64,000 bases of DNA, taken from contig OY754968.1 in NCBI GenBank assembly GCA_963576475.1, positions 17,558,734-17,622,733 on the forward strand, given 5' to 3'. The stretch comes from Molanna angustata (Eukaryota > Arthropoda > Insecta > Trichoptera > Molannidae). Made by a program: the position numbers and the translations under genes. The stretch's first letter is position 1; the number at the start of each line of letters is the position of its first letter. Below, in pieces: positions 37,611 to 47,993 of this stretch. Under the pieces are notes generated by a model that saw only the letters and a list, made by a program, of their open reading frames with translations, had not been told where the DNA came from and searched no databases.

Positions 37611-38462
37611 TTACATGAGTGAAATATTTCACTTAAAAAGCCGTACAAATATTATACCCATTGAACAGCATAGTTGGATACAGATAATCAAGCAATTCTT
37701 GAAAAAAAATTAATCACCATAATGATTTCGATAGGTTTTTGCAATATTCGTAAGCACCTAATAAAACATATTTTTCAACTGGCATTGTAACTGTTTTAAA
37801 CTTTTATTAAATCATTTTTTATTAACATTTTTTATGCATAAATTATAATAAAATTCCATCGAGTAGGCTCCCTTTTTACCATCTTGAATTGAATTAAAAT
37901 ATAGACTACTTGTACTAAATGGAAATCTTAGAGTAATTAGATTCTTGGTCTGTGGTGGAAATAAACTTGTACTAAGTGGAAATATAATTTTCTATGTTAT
38001 ATTGATGAGATACTTTTTTTAATACGTGTCTACATAGATTAGGTTTACAATTATTAGAAACCTACTGAATGATATTATAATCAATGAATACTAAACTTTT
38101 GATAATAGTCTCTCAAAGGACCTAACGATTTATATCTTTCGATTGGAAATATAATTTATTAATAAGAGTAGCTTCAAAACATTAAATTTTTTTAACATCC
38201 TGTTAATTCATGGTAGGTAGCGATACTTTTTCTCTTTAAGGCACGGATATGGTAGACCCGCAGATTTTCAATGTGTACCTACCCATTTTCTAATTAATTA
38301 ATGCCTTGCCGGAAGAGGTTGATGTCTTCTTTTTGAGAGTACAACGCTTTCATAAATCTTTCAGAACATCGTAAATAAATTGGCACTCTTTAAGATTACT
38401 ATAATACTATGGGTATACGAATATTGTAATACAAAAAAGTACATATTTTGATCATACATAAT
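37611..38462. other. AT-rich, nothing recognised
   Basis: No supported feature. Confidence 0.5.
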
Positions 38463-39175
38463 GTATGTACATATAATCATGCCGTATCCTTCACATGGTA
38501 AGCAGATGTAACCGCATCCATCGCTTCAGAAGTTTACCTCTTTAATAATGTTGTTAAAATGGTTGTGTCATACTTTCAGAATTTCGTTAACATGGTCGTG
38601 TCATACTTTCAGAATGTCGTTAACATAGTCGTGTCATACTTTCAGAATGTCATTAACATGGTCGTGTCATACTTTCAAAATGTCGTTAACATGGTCGTGT
38701 CATACTTTCAAAATGTCGTTAACATGGTCGTGTCATACTTTCAGAATGTCGTTAACATGGTCGTGTCATACTTTCAGAATGTCGTTAACATGGTCGTGTC
38801 ATACTTTCAGAATGTCGTTAACATGGTCGTGTCATACTTTCAAAATGACGTTAACATGGTCGTGTCATACTTTCAAAATGTCGTTAACATGGTCGTGTCA
38901 TACTTTCAAAATGTCGTTAACATGGTCGTGTCATACTTTCAGAATGTCGTTAACATGGTCGTGTCATACTTTCAGAATGTCGTTAACATGGTCGTGTCAT
39001 ACTTTCAGAATGACGTTAACATGGTCGTGTCATACTTTCAGAATGTCGTTAACATGGTCGCGTCATACTTTTCTTGAATGACCCTAAACTTCGTTCCATT
39101 CCTGTCAGCTTTGTATATTTTCTTCGTCAGACGTTCATTATTCATTTTTCTCAAGTGCCCAAAACATCTATTTTA
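38463..39175 (-). pseudogene. RTE-like LINE (family L1) copy containing a minisatellite
   Basis: The right flank (minus strand) encodes KCFGHLRKMNNERLTKKIYK then ADRNGTKF, the conserved WFGH..RMNE.RLTKK.Y segment. The left flank (38,470-38,520) is the LINE 3' tail (TAAGCAGATG / TACATACATAATG). In between, the segment equivalent to HDHVNDILKKG in other copies has been expanded ~16-fold. Confidence 0.75.
38559..39074. repeat. 33-bp minisatellite, 15 full units plus a partial
   Basis: The unit starts ATGGTCGTGTCATACTTTCA and ends GAATGTCGTTAAC. Units vary at a few sites (TCAAAATG/TCAGAATG; GTCGTT/GACGTT). The variant order K-K-R-R-R, read in the +1 frame, recurs after six units, implying block duplication. 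33 bp is divisible by 3, so long frames appear by chance. Confidence 0.95.
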
Positions 39176-39716
39176 CTCCTCACTAACCCAAGGGGATATA
39201 GAAGAAGGTTTCAATTCACAATTATTAAAGTTTTTTTTATATAAGATTATCAACTAGTATCATGCTGAGATTATATTCTGAAAGTTTCATCACTACGTAT
39301 CTGTGTGCGTGTGTGTGAAGTGTACTATGTATAGCGTGTTTTTCTTTATCAATTATAGACTAAAGTGGATTCTTTTAAATTTTTGCAAATTTGGTATATC
39401 CAATACTCGCTAAGACCCCATTAGATATTGAAGACTATCTGATCAGTGCTTCTCATTTTTTTTAAGTGTCAAATATTTCAAAGTGACTACAAGTTCAGGA
39501 AACTTAAAATTTGATTTTTTTATTTTCAAATTGCTAAAAAGGTAAGTAGGTAAGTACACCACTTTCATAAATCAAGTTCATAATAAAATATTTAATTAAA
39601 AAATAATTTAACAAACCCATTTCATAAAAATGCTGAAATTTCCTTACAAAATTTGAATAGGTACATTGTAGAGTGACTTAGTATAGTGAGTCGTTGGCCA
39701 AAACCCACTCATTTAT
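39172..39716 (+). mobile_element. Hel-B copy 3
   Basis: TTTTACTCCTCACTAACCCA, then AAGGGGATATAG ... TATCAACTAGTATCATGCTG ... GTCGTTGGCCAAAACCCACT. It lies directly downstream of the LINE copy. Confidence 0.7.
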
Positions 39717-39809
39717 ATATAAGTAAGTAGGTACCTACATATATTTATAATTTTGTTATAATTTATTCATGCACATTTTTTATGTGTTATAGATTTTAAA
39801 ATAGTCAGT

Positions 39810-40140
39810 AGGTACATTTTATTCAATATCTTCTTCTTTGTTCGCCACCCCTCGCCTCCACTGCTGGATTTAGACCACTTCTAATGATTTCCATTTTTCT
39901 CTATCACGAGGCTTTCTCGCTCTCTCTTCCTGCGATGGGGATGAGGTCATCCATCCATCTTTTCTACGCCCACCGCTCGTCTGTTCTCCCACGGCCTCCA
40001 CCTCAAAACTCTGTGCGTCCATCTTTATATTTCCTGACTTGACACATGCTCCGCCCATTGGCATTTCAGCCTAGCAATTCGGTCCATTATGTCGGTAATT
40101 TTTGTCCGGTGTCTTATTTCCTTGTCGGGGAATTTTGTCC
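39810..40140 (-). pseudogene. RTE/BovB-like LINE C-terminal fragment (family L2)
   Basis: The minus strand gives GKNYRHNGPNC.AEMPMGGA, VGEQTSGGRRKDGWMTSSPS, and then AR.PRDREKWKSLEVV...QQW. This aligns by eye with the R.P.TRW.DD....G..W...A.DR..W..LGEAYVQQW ending of another LINE group. Frame-broken. Confidence 0.65.
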
Positions 40141-40173
40141 TGAAGACTAATACCTATCTGAAATTTCCTTTCC

Positions 40174-40362
40174 ATGGATCATTGCCTGCATTTTATTTTT
40201 AGTATGGTATTATGGCTAATAATGATACAGTTTCCAATCCACGTGTCAACACAGGAAGGATGCATTAAACAAAAAATGCGCCTCACTGGTGAACTAAATT
40301 TTGTGGTAAAAAGTGAGGATTTCCAGGCGTTGGTTGTACTGGTGCAAGTCTATCCACGGTGA
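40174..40362 (+). other. Short unidentified open frame (62 codons)
   Basis: MDHCLHFIFSMVLWLIMIQF (hydrophobic), then LNFVVKSEDFQALVVLVQVY. A signal-peptide-like start and GTG|GTGAGT shortly after the stop make it gene-like, but no family is recognised and LINE scraps surround it. Probably chance. Confidence 0.25.
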
Positions 40363-40439
40363 AATTGTGCTCCCCGTGCAAAAGTGGTGAGTCAATTTTA
40401 CAGTACACAAAAAGAGCATTTTTTCCAACCAGTGTTTCC

Positions 40440-40570
40440 AGTCCGGAGAAGCATTATTTAAATGAGAAATGATTTTAAATAAATATTTCTTTTGCTAGGA
40501 ATCGAACCCACGACGCCGGCACAGTCTCTATGCTACGGCGGCCTACTGTCGGCTGACAAATCAGCTGCCG
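40440..40570 (-). mobile_element. tRNA-derived SINE-like sequence
   Basis: The minus strand has GTAGCATAGAGACTGTGCCG (A-box region) and GTCGTGGGTTCGATTCCTAG (B box), with A/T-rich sequence after it. Resembles SINE-A in its AAATTTATT tail. Not a complete tRNA. Confidence 0.5.
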
Positions 40571-41147
40571 CTGGAAAAAGTGTTGCTAATTAGGCAAACG
40601 CAAAGCAAACCTCCCTATTTGAGTGTTGATGAGGGGGTAGAATTTGGTTCCTACACCATGCGTTGAAAACCTGGAGAACGCTCCCGAAATTATTCATTGT
40701 CTTGAAAAATATATTGTATGCCAACATATTCTATTTAAAATATCAGAATATCTATTCTGCGTCGACCTTATAACTTTCGTTTTATGTTAATATAGGTACC
40801 TTTAATTTAACTTGAGTAAACCGATATTTTCACGAATTTAAATAATGGATCAAACATGTTACTTAGAATTAAGGCCAGTTAACATCCTCAGTACAGGTCA
40901 ATAATGGTGACCTTTTAACTCTTCCGTCAACGAGACAAGTCTAGTAGAGCTTCGTGAATAAAAATGGTAATGTCTCTGTACCAACCTTATTTGCTTTCGT
41001 TTAAACTTTGAGTACCTACTTATAATTATTTGTATGACTTCCTACATATTTATTTTCGATAATAATTGATCCTAATGCTTGTAGCTACCTGTGCAGAAGA
41101 TCACTTCCTAATATTATACATACATACTAATTAGTTTATAATCCTTT
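40571..41147. other. AT-rich, nothing recognised
   Basis: No supported feature. Confidence 0.5.
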
Positions 41148-41155
41148 TTCTACAC

Positions 41156-41691
41156 CAGTGATTTTCAATCTTTTTGAATACGCGACCCCTTTACAGATTA
41201 ATTAATTCTAGCGACCCCCTTAGGCAATAAACAGACAAAAAGTTAGTCTCTATTTCTCTATTTTGTTACCTATAAAATTGTTATAAAGATTTAAATGCTG
41301 ACGGCATGCTTAAGATGGAATTTAATTTGCAAAGTGTTGACGTGTTTTGGACGAAAATATAACAAGAATATTCAGAGCTGGCAAAGGAAGCTCTAAAATA
41401 ATTAGTGCCATTCGCCACTTCTTACCTCTGTGAAAAGACTTTCTCATCAATGGTGGACATTAAAACTAAAAAGAGAAATAGACTTCAATTAGAAAATGAT
41501 TTGGTAATTAACATTTCAAAAATAGCACCATGATTTGACAAATTTTTGAAAAATAAACAAGCCCATCCTTCTCACTGAAACTGTGTTTGGTATTGTAGTA
41601 TAGAACCTTGCCTTTTCCTTTTGCCGGCGACCCCCCGAGTAAGGCTTCGCGACCCTCCTAATGGTCGCGACCCACAGATTGAAAAACACTG
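41156..41691 (+). mobile_element. hAT element, internally deleted, with perfect 8-bp TSD
   Basis: It begins CAGTGATTTTCAATCTTTTT and ends GATTGAAAAACACTG. Identical flanks TTCTACAC (41,148-41,155 and 41,692-41,699) are a textbook hAT 8-bp duplication. It retains the C-terminal part of a ZBED/GTF2IRD2-type transposase. At 536 bp it cannot be autonomous. Confidence 0.92.
41380..41578 (+). pseudogene. hAT transposase C-terminal (dimerisation) fragment
   Basis: ATSYLCEKTFSSMVDIKTKK then RNRLQLENDLVINISKIAP, with an in-frame stop just before (ALK*) and another after (AP*). S.LCE..FS.M..IK.K.RNRL ... DL...IS is the conserved hAT C-terminal dimerisation signature of the ZBED5-like lineage. Relic. 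Confidence 0.85.
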
Positions 41692-41699
41692 TTCTACAC

Positions 41700-42582
41700 C
41701 AACATTCTTTATTGATATTGATAATGTACTATGTGTATCAAATATCTCCGAAATCTTTAACAAAACAAGTGAGATTGGGGTTCACACATTAAAAAATTAA
41801 ATTACTCTAATCTAATTTTCCCAAATTTTCGAGGGTTTGTTTTTATTTTAAAGTTGATTATTTCTGAATGCGGTACTGTACTTATGAAATTAAAAAGAAA
41901 AATTTTGTCTTACAGACACACATGCAATCTTGGTCTTACATTTTATCCAAGATCAAGACATTCAAGAATAGTGTAAAAATATGTAGTTTGGGTATAAACT
42001 GGTTAATTTATTTAAAATTTCTTCCGTAGATTTTACAATTATTCAAAAGCGCCCTTGGTTAATTTGATCATTAAACATGATCAAATTAACATTCATTCTT
42101 ATTTTTACTAGGCAATAAAATTATCATTTCTCCCAGATACTTTTTATTTGAAAATTCAAACCATCAAACAAGATGGCTGCATCATGTCCCATTACGGTAT
42201 TTTGGGGCGCATTTTCGGACGCAGCTGACGATGCGGAGTGTTTGTTAACTGGTTCAAGGACTACTATGCTGTGCTGTGTTTCAGCAGTATGTGTTGGAAT
42301 TGTCTTGTCTTACAGGAAATTGGCAATCCCTTTACAGAGGGTGGGCGATGGTCCAGAAGATTATTGATGAAGGCACAGTGCCAAACTTGGACAAAGGCCT
42401 TGGGTGTGCACAATGGCCAACGTTAAAATCTCGTCGCCCGTCTGCTGGTCCTTTGTTTCTTCATTATCTTTGTATTATTAATTTGTATCTTCCGATAGCA
42501 ATATTGATATGATACCTACTATCTAACTATGTGAACGCAAACACGTATCTGTTTCATGAGAGTGATATTAAAGTAACACATA
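41700..42582. other. Unassigned; CR1/L2-type tail at 42,048
   Basis: AAAAGCGCCCTTGGTTAATT (42,046-42,065) is a LINE-tail scrap, followed by the ATTTGATCATTAAACATGATCAAAT palindrome. 42,170-42,480 is GC-moderate with overlapping short frames and no recognisable motif. Confidence 0.4.
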
Positions 42583-42761
42583 GCCCCCAAGTCAAATTGA
42601 AAACGCTGTTCGTTTTCGCCAAGCGCTAATTTTTTTTGTATGGGATTTGACGTTTGTTGTTTGTTATTGTAGAAAAAATTTCTACAACAAACGTCAAATC
42701 CCATACAAAAAAAATTAGCGCTTGGCGAAAACGAACAGCGTTTTCAATTTGACTTGGGGGC
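42583..42761 (+). mobile_element. Hairpin MITE family M1, copy 2
   Basis: Essentially the exact reverse complement of the 19.6-kb copy over its whole length, indicating recent activity or conversion. Confidence 0.9.
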
Positions 42762-43369
42762 CTAGTATCTAATCGTGATGAAAAATATCCATGAAACTAC
42801 GAGTAGGTACCTATTACATATTTTATGATACGGCAATGGAAACTTTTAAGTTATATTCAATATTTATGAATGTTTGCGTTTCTTTGCACAATGTACATGT
42901 GCCAAATTGCAATTTCACCCAAAAATTACCCCAGAGAAGCTAAAATGACATGATTTTTTTATGAACTTATTTAAATAAATTCCTCCTCTGCCCGGGACGC
43001 CCGCACAGAAGCCATACGGCTTTCCAACTGTGCCACGACGCGACGGTCGGAATATTTTCCAAAAAGTATACTTACATTGTTTTTTCAAACATTCGGCAAT
43101 CTTTTAATACAATTTTTTTAGATTCTCTCTTTCACATAATATTATAAATTACACATAAAATTATTCCATTAAACTTATCTCAAATATTGAGGAAACAGAA
43201 ACTAAACAAAAATTTCAAAGAAAAAAAAAATTGAATAAACCTTAAACATAATAGGTATACATTATGCCTTTAATTAATCAACAATAATAATTCAAAGTCT
43301 AACGAACGCTTGTATAATTATAATTTAATGTAAGTAATCATTTTAATCAAATAAATGTTAATAGTATTT
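42762..43369. other. AT-rich with a SINE-A copy
   Basis: A minus-strand SINE-A head lies at 42,965-43,045 (GGCTTCTGTGCGGGCGTCCC then GGGCAGAGGAGGAATTTATT). Rest unassigned. Confidence 0.55.
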
Positions 43370-43700
43370 GATTTACATACATATGTCCCTCACGGTGTAG
43401 GCTGAGAGAACCGAACGCCACATTTTTTTTATATCTTGACATACATTCATCGCCTCGTCAAAATTCATACATCGTCTTATACAGATATTCATCTGTTTTT
43501 CATATTTCTTACATATGCACCTTTCAGAATATCGTTTACATGTTCGTGCCATCCTTTCCTTGGGCGACCCCGACTTCTTATTCCATTCCTTTCCGTCTTG
43601 TATATTTTCTTCGTCAGGCGATCCTCATTCATTCTTTCCAAGTGTCCAAACCATCACATTGTGTTAACTTTCTTTCTATTAATTACATATTTCTTCATTT
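43370..43700 (-). pseudogene. RTE-like LINE (L1) C-terminus copy 2
   Basis: The minus strand: MVWTLGKNE.RIA.RRKYTR-like residues with GRPR before ...TNM; the 3' end reads GGTTCTCTCAGCCTACACCG then TGAGGGACATATG. Matches 18.7-19.1 kb segment by segment, with several frame breaks. Confidence 0.7.
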
Positions 43701-43835
43701 TATTTTATATAACGTAAACTTAGAAAGGTATTGTACCAGCGTTGATCGACTATATATATTTATTTATCTTTTTGTACATATTGCCATTAGGAAATTTCTT
43801 CCAACCAACCAGAATACGAATTATGACAACATAAT
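43701..43835 (-). repeat. LINE 3' UTR fragment
   Basis: The minus strand reads CTGGTTGGTTGGAAGAAATT then TCCTAATGGCAATATGTAC, matching the 3' UTR layout of the element at 10.3-10.4 kb. Confidence 0.5.
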
Positions 43836-44289
43836 ATGGATACGAGAATAATAATTACTATGCGGGAAAGAGGATTAACTACTTACGTTTTTATAACTAG
43901 CTTGAATTTAATCAAGACTTAACAACTGAAAATCATTTCATCAAGTAGGTAGGTACAATATGGGAGCTCAATATAACTATATTATGAAAGTAATATTTTT
44001 CGTACATGATAATTCTAAAGAATGTATATAATTTGGAAAAGATATTTACGAAAGATATTTTGCTGTAAAGGGACCTTCCATACGAAAATATGTCTTTGTA
44101 TAAAGTTGTGTACGTCTTCAGGTTTAACATTTTGTAGATATTTGGGGATGTGAAGAATGTCGACATGGAGTACGGAGGGGAACGACGCTGACGTGGCGGT
44201 CTAAGGGCACAGCATGGCACGGCACGGTGCGGTGCGGTGTTAACCTCTGGGTACCTACCTACTGCCTACAGAGTAACAGAACTAGGGTC
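43836..44289. other. No gene recognised
   Basis: AT-rich, then a short GCACGG/GCGGTGCGGTGCGGTG run at 44,213-44,238. Confidence 0.45.
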
Positions 44290-44720
44290 ACACCGTAGGT
44301 ACTTGCCAGTATAATATTCCCAGGGCACAGAACCACGAGGAACGGCTTCGTTTGGCCGTGATCGATTTTTTGTCCGACCCCATCGCGCCGTCACCCTCGG
44401 GGAGCGGCCGCTCCGCCGCCGCCCTGCAGAGAAGAGACGCGCACGCGCCAGAAAGGGACGAGCTCATCGGACATCGCGGGGAAGAACGGGACGCAAAGCA
44501 GGATGGACCCTCTTCAGCGTCCGATTCCCGACAAAATGGTACCTGAGAGATTTGCCCAACGGCCCTTTTGTAAAAAAGTATTTCTTTACGAAAGCGTCCG
44601 GGAGACGTGCAGAACGAATCGTTCATTCTTTTGTCGTCGTTCCTTCGTATTATTCAGTCTTCGCCGTTCGTTTTTGCCCATCTGTTCGGCCCTCGAGTGT
44701 CGGCTGTGACACTACACACT
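44290..44720. promoter_or_regulatory. Strong GC/CpG-rich island
   Basis: 44,340-44,520 contains GGGGAGCGGCCGCTCCGCCG and ACGCGCACGCGCC; open on both strands. ATG at 44,503 leads MDPLQRPIPDKM to ATG|GTACCT, a weak donor. Candidate promoter/5' exon or enhancer island; no protein family recognised. Confidence 0.35.
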
Positions 44721-44723
44721 ACA

Positions 44724-44762
44724 TGCACACACACACACACACACATACACACACAGACACAT
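44724..44762. repeat. (CA)n microsatellite
   Basis: CACACACA run with one CATACA and one CAGACA interruption. Confidence 0.9.
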
Positions 44763-45228
44763 GTGCCCGCTCCGCACACAGCCATATAATATACCTACTT
44801 GATACGGGAGAGATGAGAGATGAATCCCTCGTCTCCTCCTCCCTTACCTCTCCCTGCCTACTTTATGCTATGTCCATTGACCATGTGTGTGCCACACTCA
44901 CACTACATTAGGTACCTACCTTCTTTCAGCAGGATACCCTAGCGCTAGCCAACTTTACTCTGATACCTAACAACCATTTTTACCGAATTGAATTGACGTT
45001 GAATTGCCAAAACACAACAGTTACTAGTAGATCGATATGTGTGTTGTATATTTACATATTTTTATTATGGGTCAACTTCTGACACTACAAACTTAATTTA
45101 TAGTAGGTATACCTAACTTATTACTTGAAATGTTTTTGGTACTATGAATAAATATAAATTCATTCAAATACTTGATAACTAAAATGGATTTAAAGAAAAA
45201 CTTTGTGGCAGTCCATGATTATATATAA
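44763..45228. other. No gene recognised
   Basis: Contains the common TAGGTACCTACC word; otherwise nothing. Confidence 0.5.
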
Positions 45229-45719
45229 CTAGTTACATGTAACACATGAGATCCAACTGTCGATGGCGATAGTGTGTAAAGTTGAAGAACACGTACCAAA
45301 CTATAAACCTATATTAAAGTATGTATGTATGTATGTAGCTTGATAGTATGTATGTAGGTATATGATAGTATGCCGACCGCCGTGGCAAGCCGTTCGGTTT
45401 CTGAGCGGGCGTCCTGGGTTCGATTCCCAGCTGAGGAGAAATTTATTTAAATTTATTTCTCCCGCAAATATTGCTTCTCTGGGCTATAAACACTGGTTAG
45501 TTGGAAGAAATTGCCATACGGTAATAAACTCGCCACTTGCGCAGGGTGCAAGGAAGTGTTCATTATTATTAAGCATTCAAAATTCTGAGTATGAAAGTTT
45601 TGTCTTTGAAAAAAACCGTGCAAAATATAGACTCCCCACAGTTTTCTCACACGGGACAAAGGTCAATACTGTCGGTTCATTAAGATAAATTAATTATCTT
45701 GAACAAATCGACAGTTGGA
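45229..45719 (-). mobile_element. Hel-A decayed, deleted copy with nested SINE
   Basis: 3' end CTAGTTACATGTAACACATG (plus-strand view) and 5' end GAACAAATCGACAGTTGGA. Most of the body is deleted. A SINE-A lies between the two Hel-A parts. Confidence 0.75.
45368..45572 (+). mobile_element. SINE-A (tRNA-derived), best copy
   Basis: The head CGTGGCAAGCCGTTCGGTTT and B box GGGTTCGATTCCCAGC are followed by GAGGAGAAATTTATTTAAAT and TTATTTCTCCCGCAA, then TTGGAAGAAATTGCC ... AACTCGCCACTTGCG and a (ATT)n tail. Inserted into Hel-A. Confidence 0.75.
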
Positions 45720-45726
45720 CTACGAT

Positions 45727-45900
45727 GCATCCGATACCATCACGCCATTTCCCTATTTGGGGTAGGCAGAGAGAACCGAATGCCAGACTCCTCTATCTTG
45801 ACATACATTTCTCGCCTTAATCACGTCCATGCATCGTCTTATGCACGCTCTTCTGTTATTCTTACTTTTAACCTCGGTCCTCTTTCATCAGCCTTTTATT
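45727..45900 (-). repeat. RTE-like LINE (L1) 3' end
   Basis: The minus strand ends GGTTCTCTCTGCCTACCCCA then GGGAAATGGCGTGATGGTAT; only the last ~170 bp are present. Confidence 0.7.
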
Positions 45901-46009
45901 AGACTACGATGCAAATACTAAATGTAATACTAAATACCACTCAATGAGTCAATTCAACATATGTATTATTACTAGTCAAACATTGGTTTAGTTACTATAC
46001 ATAGGTACA

Positions 46010-46300
46010 CCTGGTTTGGGTATATCGAAAGGATGAACGATGAATTCCTGACCAAAAAATAAACAGGGATTTAAGAGATGGAGTGAAAGTTAGGGGTCGC
46101 CCCAGAAAGGGATGGCACGACCATGTGAATGATATTTTGAAAAAAGGAAACATAATAATCTTGAACAACCGACGAACATGTATAAGACAATGCTTGGATG
46201 TAAAGGGAGCCACGAATGTATGCAAAAATATTGGCGTATGGCGCGGTCCTCTCTGCCCACCCCGTTAGGGACATAGCCTGATGTTATGTATGTATGCATG
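46010..46300 (+). pseudogene. RTE-like LINE (L1) C-terminus, plus orientation
   Basis: YIERMNDEFLTKK, a stop and frameshift, then VRGRPRKGWHDHVNDILKKG then NIIILNNRRTCIRQCLDVKG, and the 3' tail CCCGTTAGGGACATAGCCTG with (ATGT)n. This copy shows the unexpanded HDHVNDILK segment that became the 38.6-kb minisatellite. Confidence 0.8.
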
Positions 46301-46599
46301 TAATATTCTTGCACAGCTAATATTTCATTTTAGTCTAATATTTTTTCCTCTTTTTTGCCTGTTCTAAATTTGAAAGTCGGTTGATTTTTTTTGTTAGGTA
46401 TATTGTATCGGTAACAGTGAATGGAGCATTGATACCAGTAACTGCTAATACGAATAAATAAATATGGCAAACTAGTAATTTTTAATCATTGTTTCCAATT
46501 GGCAGAAGAATTTCTAAAATTTGTCTACTTTAAGTGATGTAGGTACCTTACCTATATAAGTACAAAAATGAGAGAATGGATTTGACGGCAATGTGAGAT
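46301..46599. other. AT-rich, nothing recognised
   Basis: No supported feature. Confidence 0.5.
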
Positions 46600-46954
46600 C
46601 AAATGAGATGGTGGTGGTTCGTCCCTTTATCCGTGAGATGTGACCCTCGGCAGATAGCTGTATAGCTGCTCCGTCTCTCTTGACCCGGGCCAAGAGAGAC
46701 GGAGACTAATAGAACCGCTGGCACGTGTCATCCTCGGACAGGAGTGAGGTCTGCGCCAGTCGCTGGCCGATCAGATAGGACGGGAGATATCTGCCAGAGG
46801 GCCAGCTGCTACTCCCACCGCCCACCTCCTCAACCGCACCCACACCTCCGGTCGTTCCAACTAAACCAGCCATCCCTCTCTCCCTCCTCTCCTTACCACA
46901 CGCTTCGTCCCTTGACTATATACCGAGTATCTGCAACTCGAAATGTTCGCCGAG
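46600..46954 (+). promoter_or_regulatory. GC-rich island ending in a splice donor
   Basis: 46,610-46,940 is pyrimidine- and GC-rich. AAATGTTCGCCGAG|GTAAAA gives a donor at 46,955 just after an ATG (46,943), i.e. MFAE then the splice in phase 0. Plausible 5' exon of the downstream gene, unproven. TTGACTATATACC at 46,912 could supply a TATA-like element but is too close to prove anything. Confidence 0.35.
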
Positions 46955-47636
46955 GTAAAAATTTGTCTTCGAAGCGGAGATACACCAAGGCCACACCACC
47001 ACCTTTACCTACATAATTATTTATACTATGTTGAGTTTACCTGTATATGTACCTACTTAACTAATAATATAGTGCCTAATCTTGCCGCGATGTATTTTTA
47101 CGCCCACACTTTTGTCTTATATTGCAACACCAACATGCAGAATCTGACGTTTAACCTATGAAGCGACTACCATACCAATACATAACTGAGTAGGTACCTA
47201 CCTACCTAAAATAAAATACTTCCTTTATTCTACAATATTAAATTGTCATTGCCAGATATATATTTTTAAATTATCAAATTTAATGATGGATATGGAAATC
47301 TATGGATAACCACGAAAAAACCCAGAATTATTATTTGAATCTATCAAAATCATTTTTGATATTACTTAATTTTCATTCTTTTAATGTGACTGAACCAATT
47401 TAACGAATTCATTTTCACTCTGTAGTAAAATTTGTCGAATGTCACAAAATAAAAACGAAAGAGATGGCATGACAATGTGAATGACATTAAAAGAAATAAA
47501 CGTTAATAAACTCGATTGCTAGATAATATACCTAATTATTATTACACCGAGTTAGTTGGAATAAATTGCCATTTGTCGCTAACATTGGAAAAGTAGGTAA
47601 TGGGAAGTGTTTACAATACACATTGAAGTACCTATC
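46955..47636. other. AT-rich, nothing recognised
   Basis: No supported feature beyond a possible SINE-A tail scrap at 47,550-47,610. Confidence 0.45.
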
Positions 47637-47985
47637 TAGTAGTTTTCTGTAAAAAAGGTAACTGTATAAAACCAGTAAATAAAGTAACTTTGCTATATAC
47701 ATTAATGTAATATGGTTTTCTGTAAATAAGGTAACTGTCATAATCATAAACCTGTAAATTAAGTAACTTTGTCATATACATTGATGTAATAGTTTTCTGT
47801 AAATAAGGTACCTAACTGTCATAAACCTGTAAATTAAGTAACTTTGTTATATACATTGACGTAATAGTTTTTTGTAAATAAGGTTACTGTCATAAAACTG
47901 TAAATAAAGTAACTTTGTCCTAAACTTGTAAATAAAGTAACTTTGTCATACACATTGACGTAATACTTTTCTGTTAATAATGTAT
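47637..47985. repeat. Irregular tandem repeat, ~85-95-bp unit, about four units
   Basis: Alternation of TAGTTTTCTGTAAATAAGGT, AACTGTCATAAA, TGTAAATTAAGTAACTTTGT and CATATACATTGATGTAAT blocks. It ends 8 bp before the Hel-A copy. Confidence 0.85.
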
Positions 47986-47993
47986 CTATGTTA

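Noticed and set aside
38559..39074. CRISPR-like regular repeat
   Set aside because: The units are contiguous, with no variable spacers, in a eukaryotic LINE context.
38559..39081. Plus-strand 172- and 144-codon frames with an 11-residue repeat (MVVSYFQNVVN; MSLTWSCHTFR)
   Set aside because: The 33-bp unit keeps all frames periodic. The flanks show it is antisense to a LINE coding segment, with no start context or promoter.
39870..40064. 64-codon minus-strand frame as a host gene
   Set aside because: Its order of residues matches the C-terminus of RTE/BovB-like LINEs and the flanks continue that match in other frames.
44288..44626. Overlapping open frames on both strands in the 44.4-kb GC-rich island
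   Set aside because: Open on both strands because of composition; Arg/Ser/Ala/Pro-rich with no domain, and no matching splice signals.
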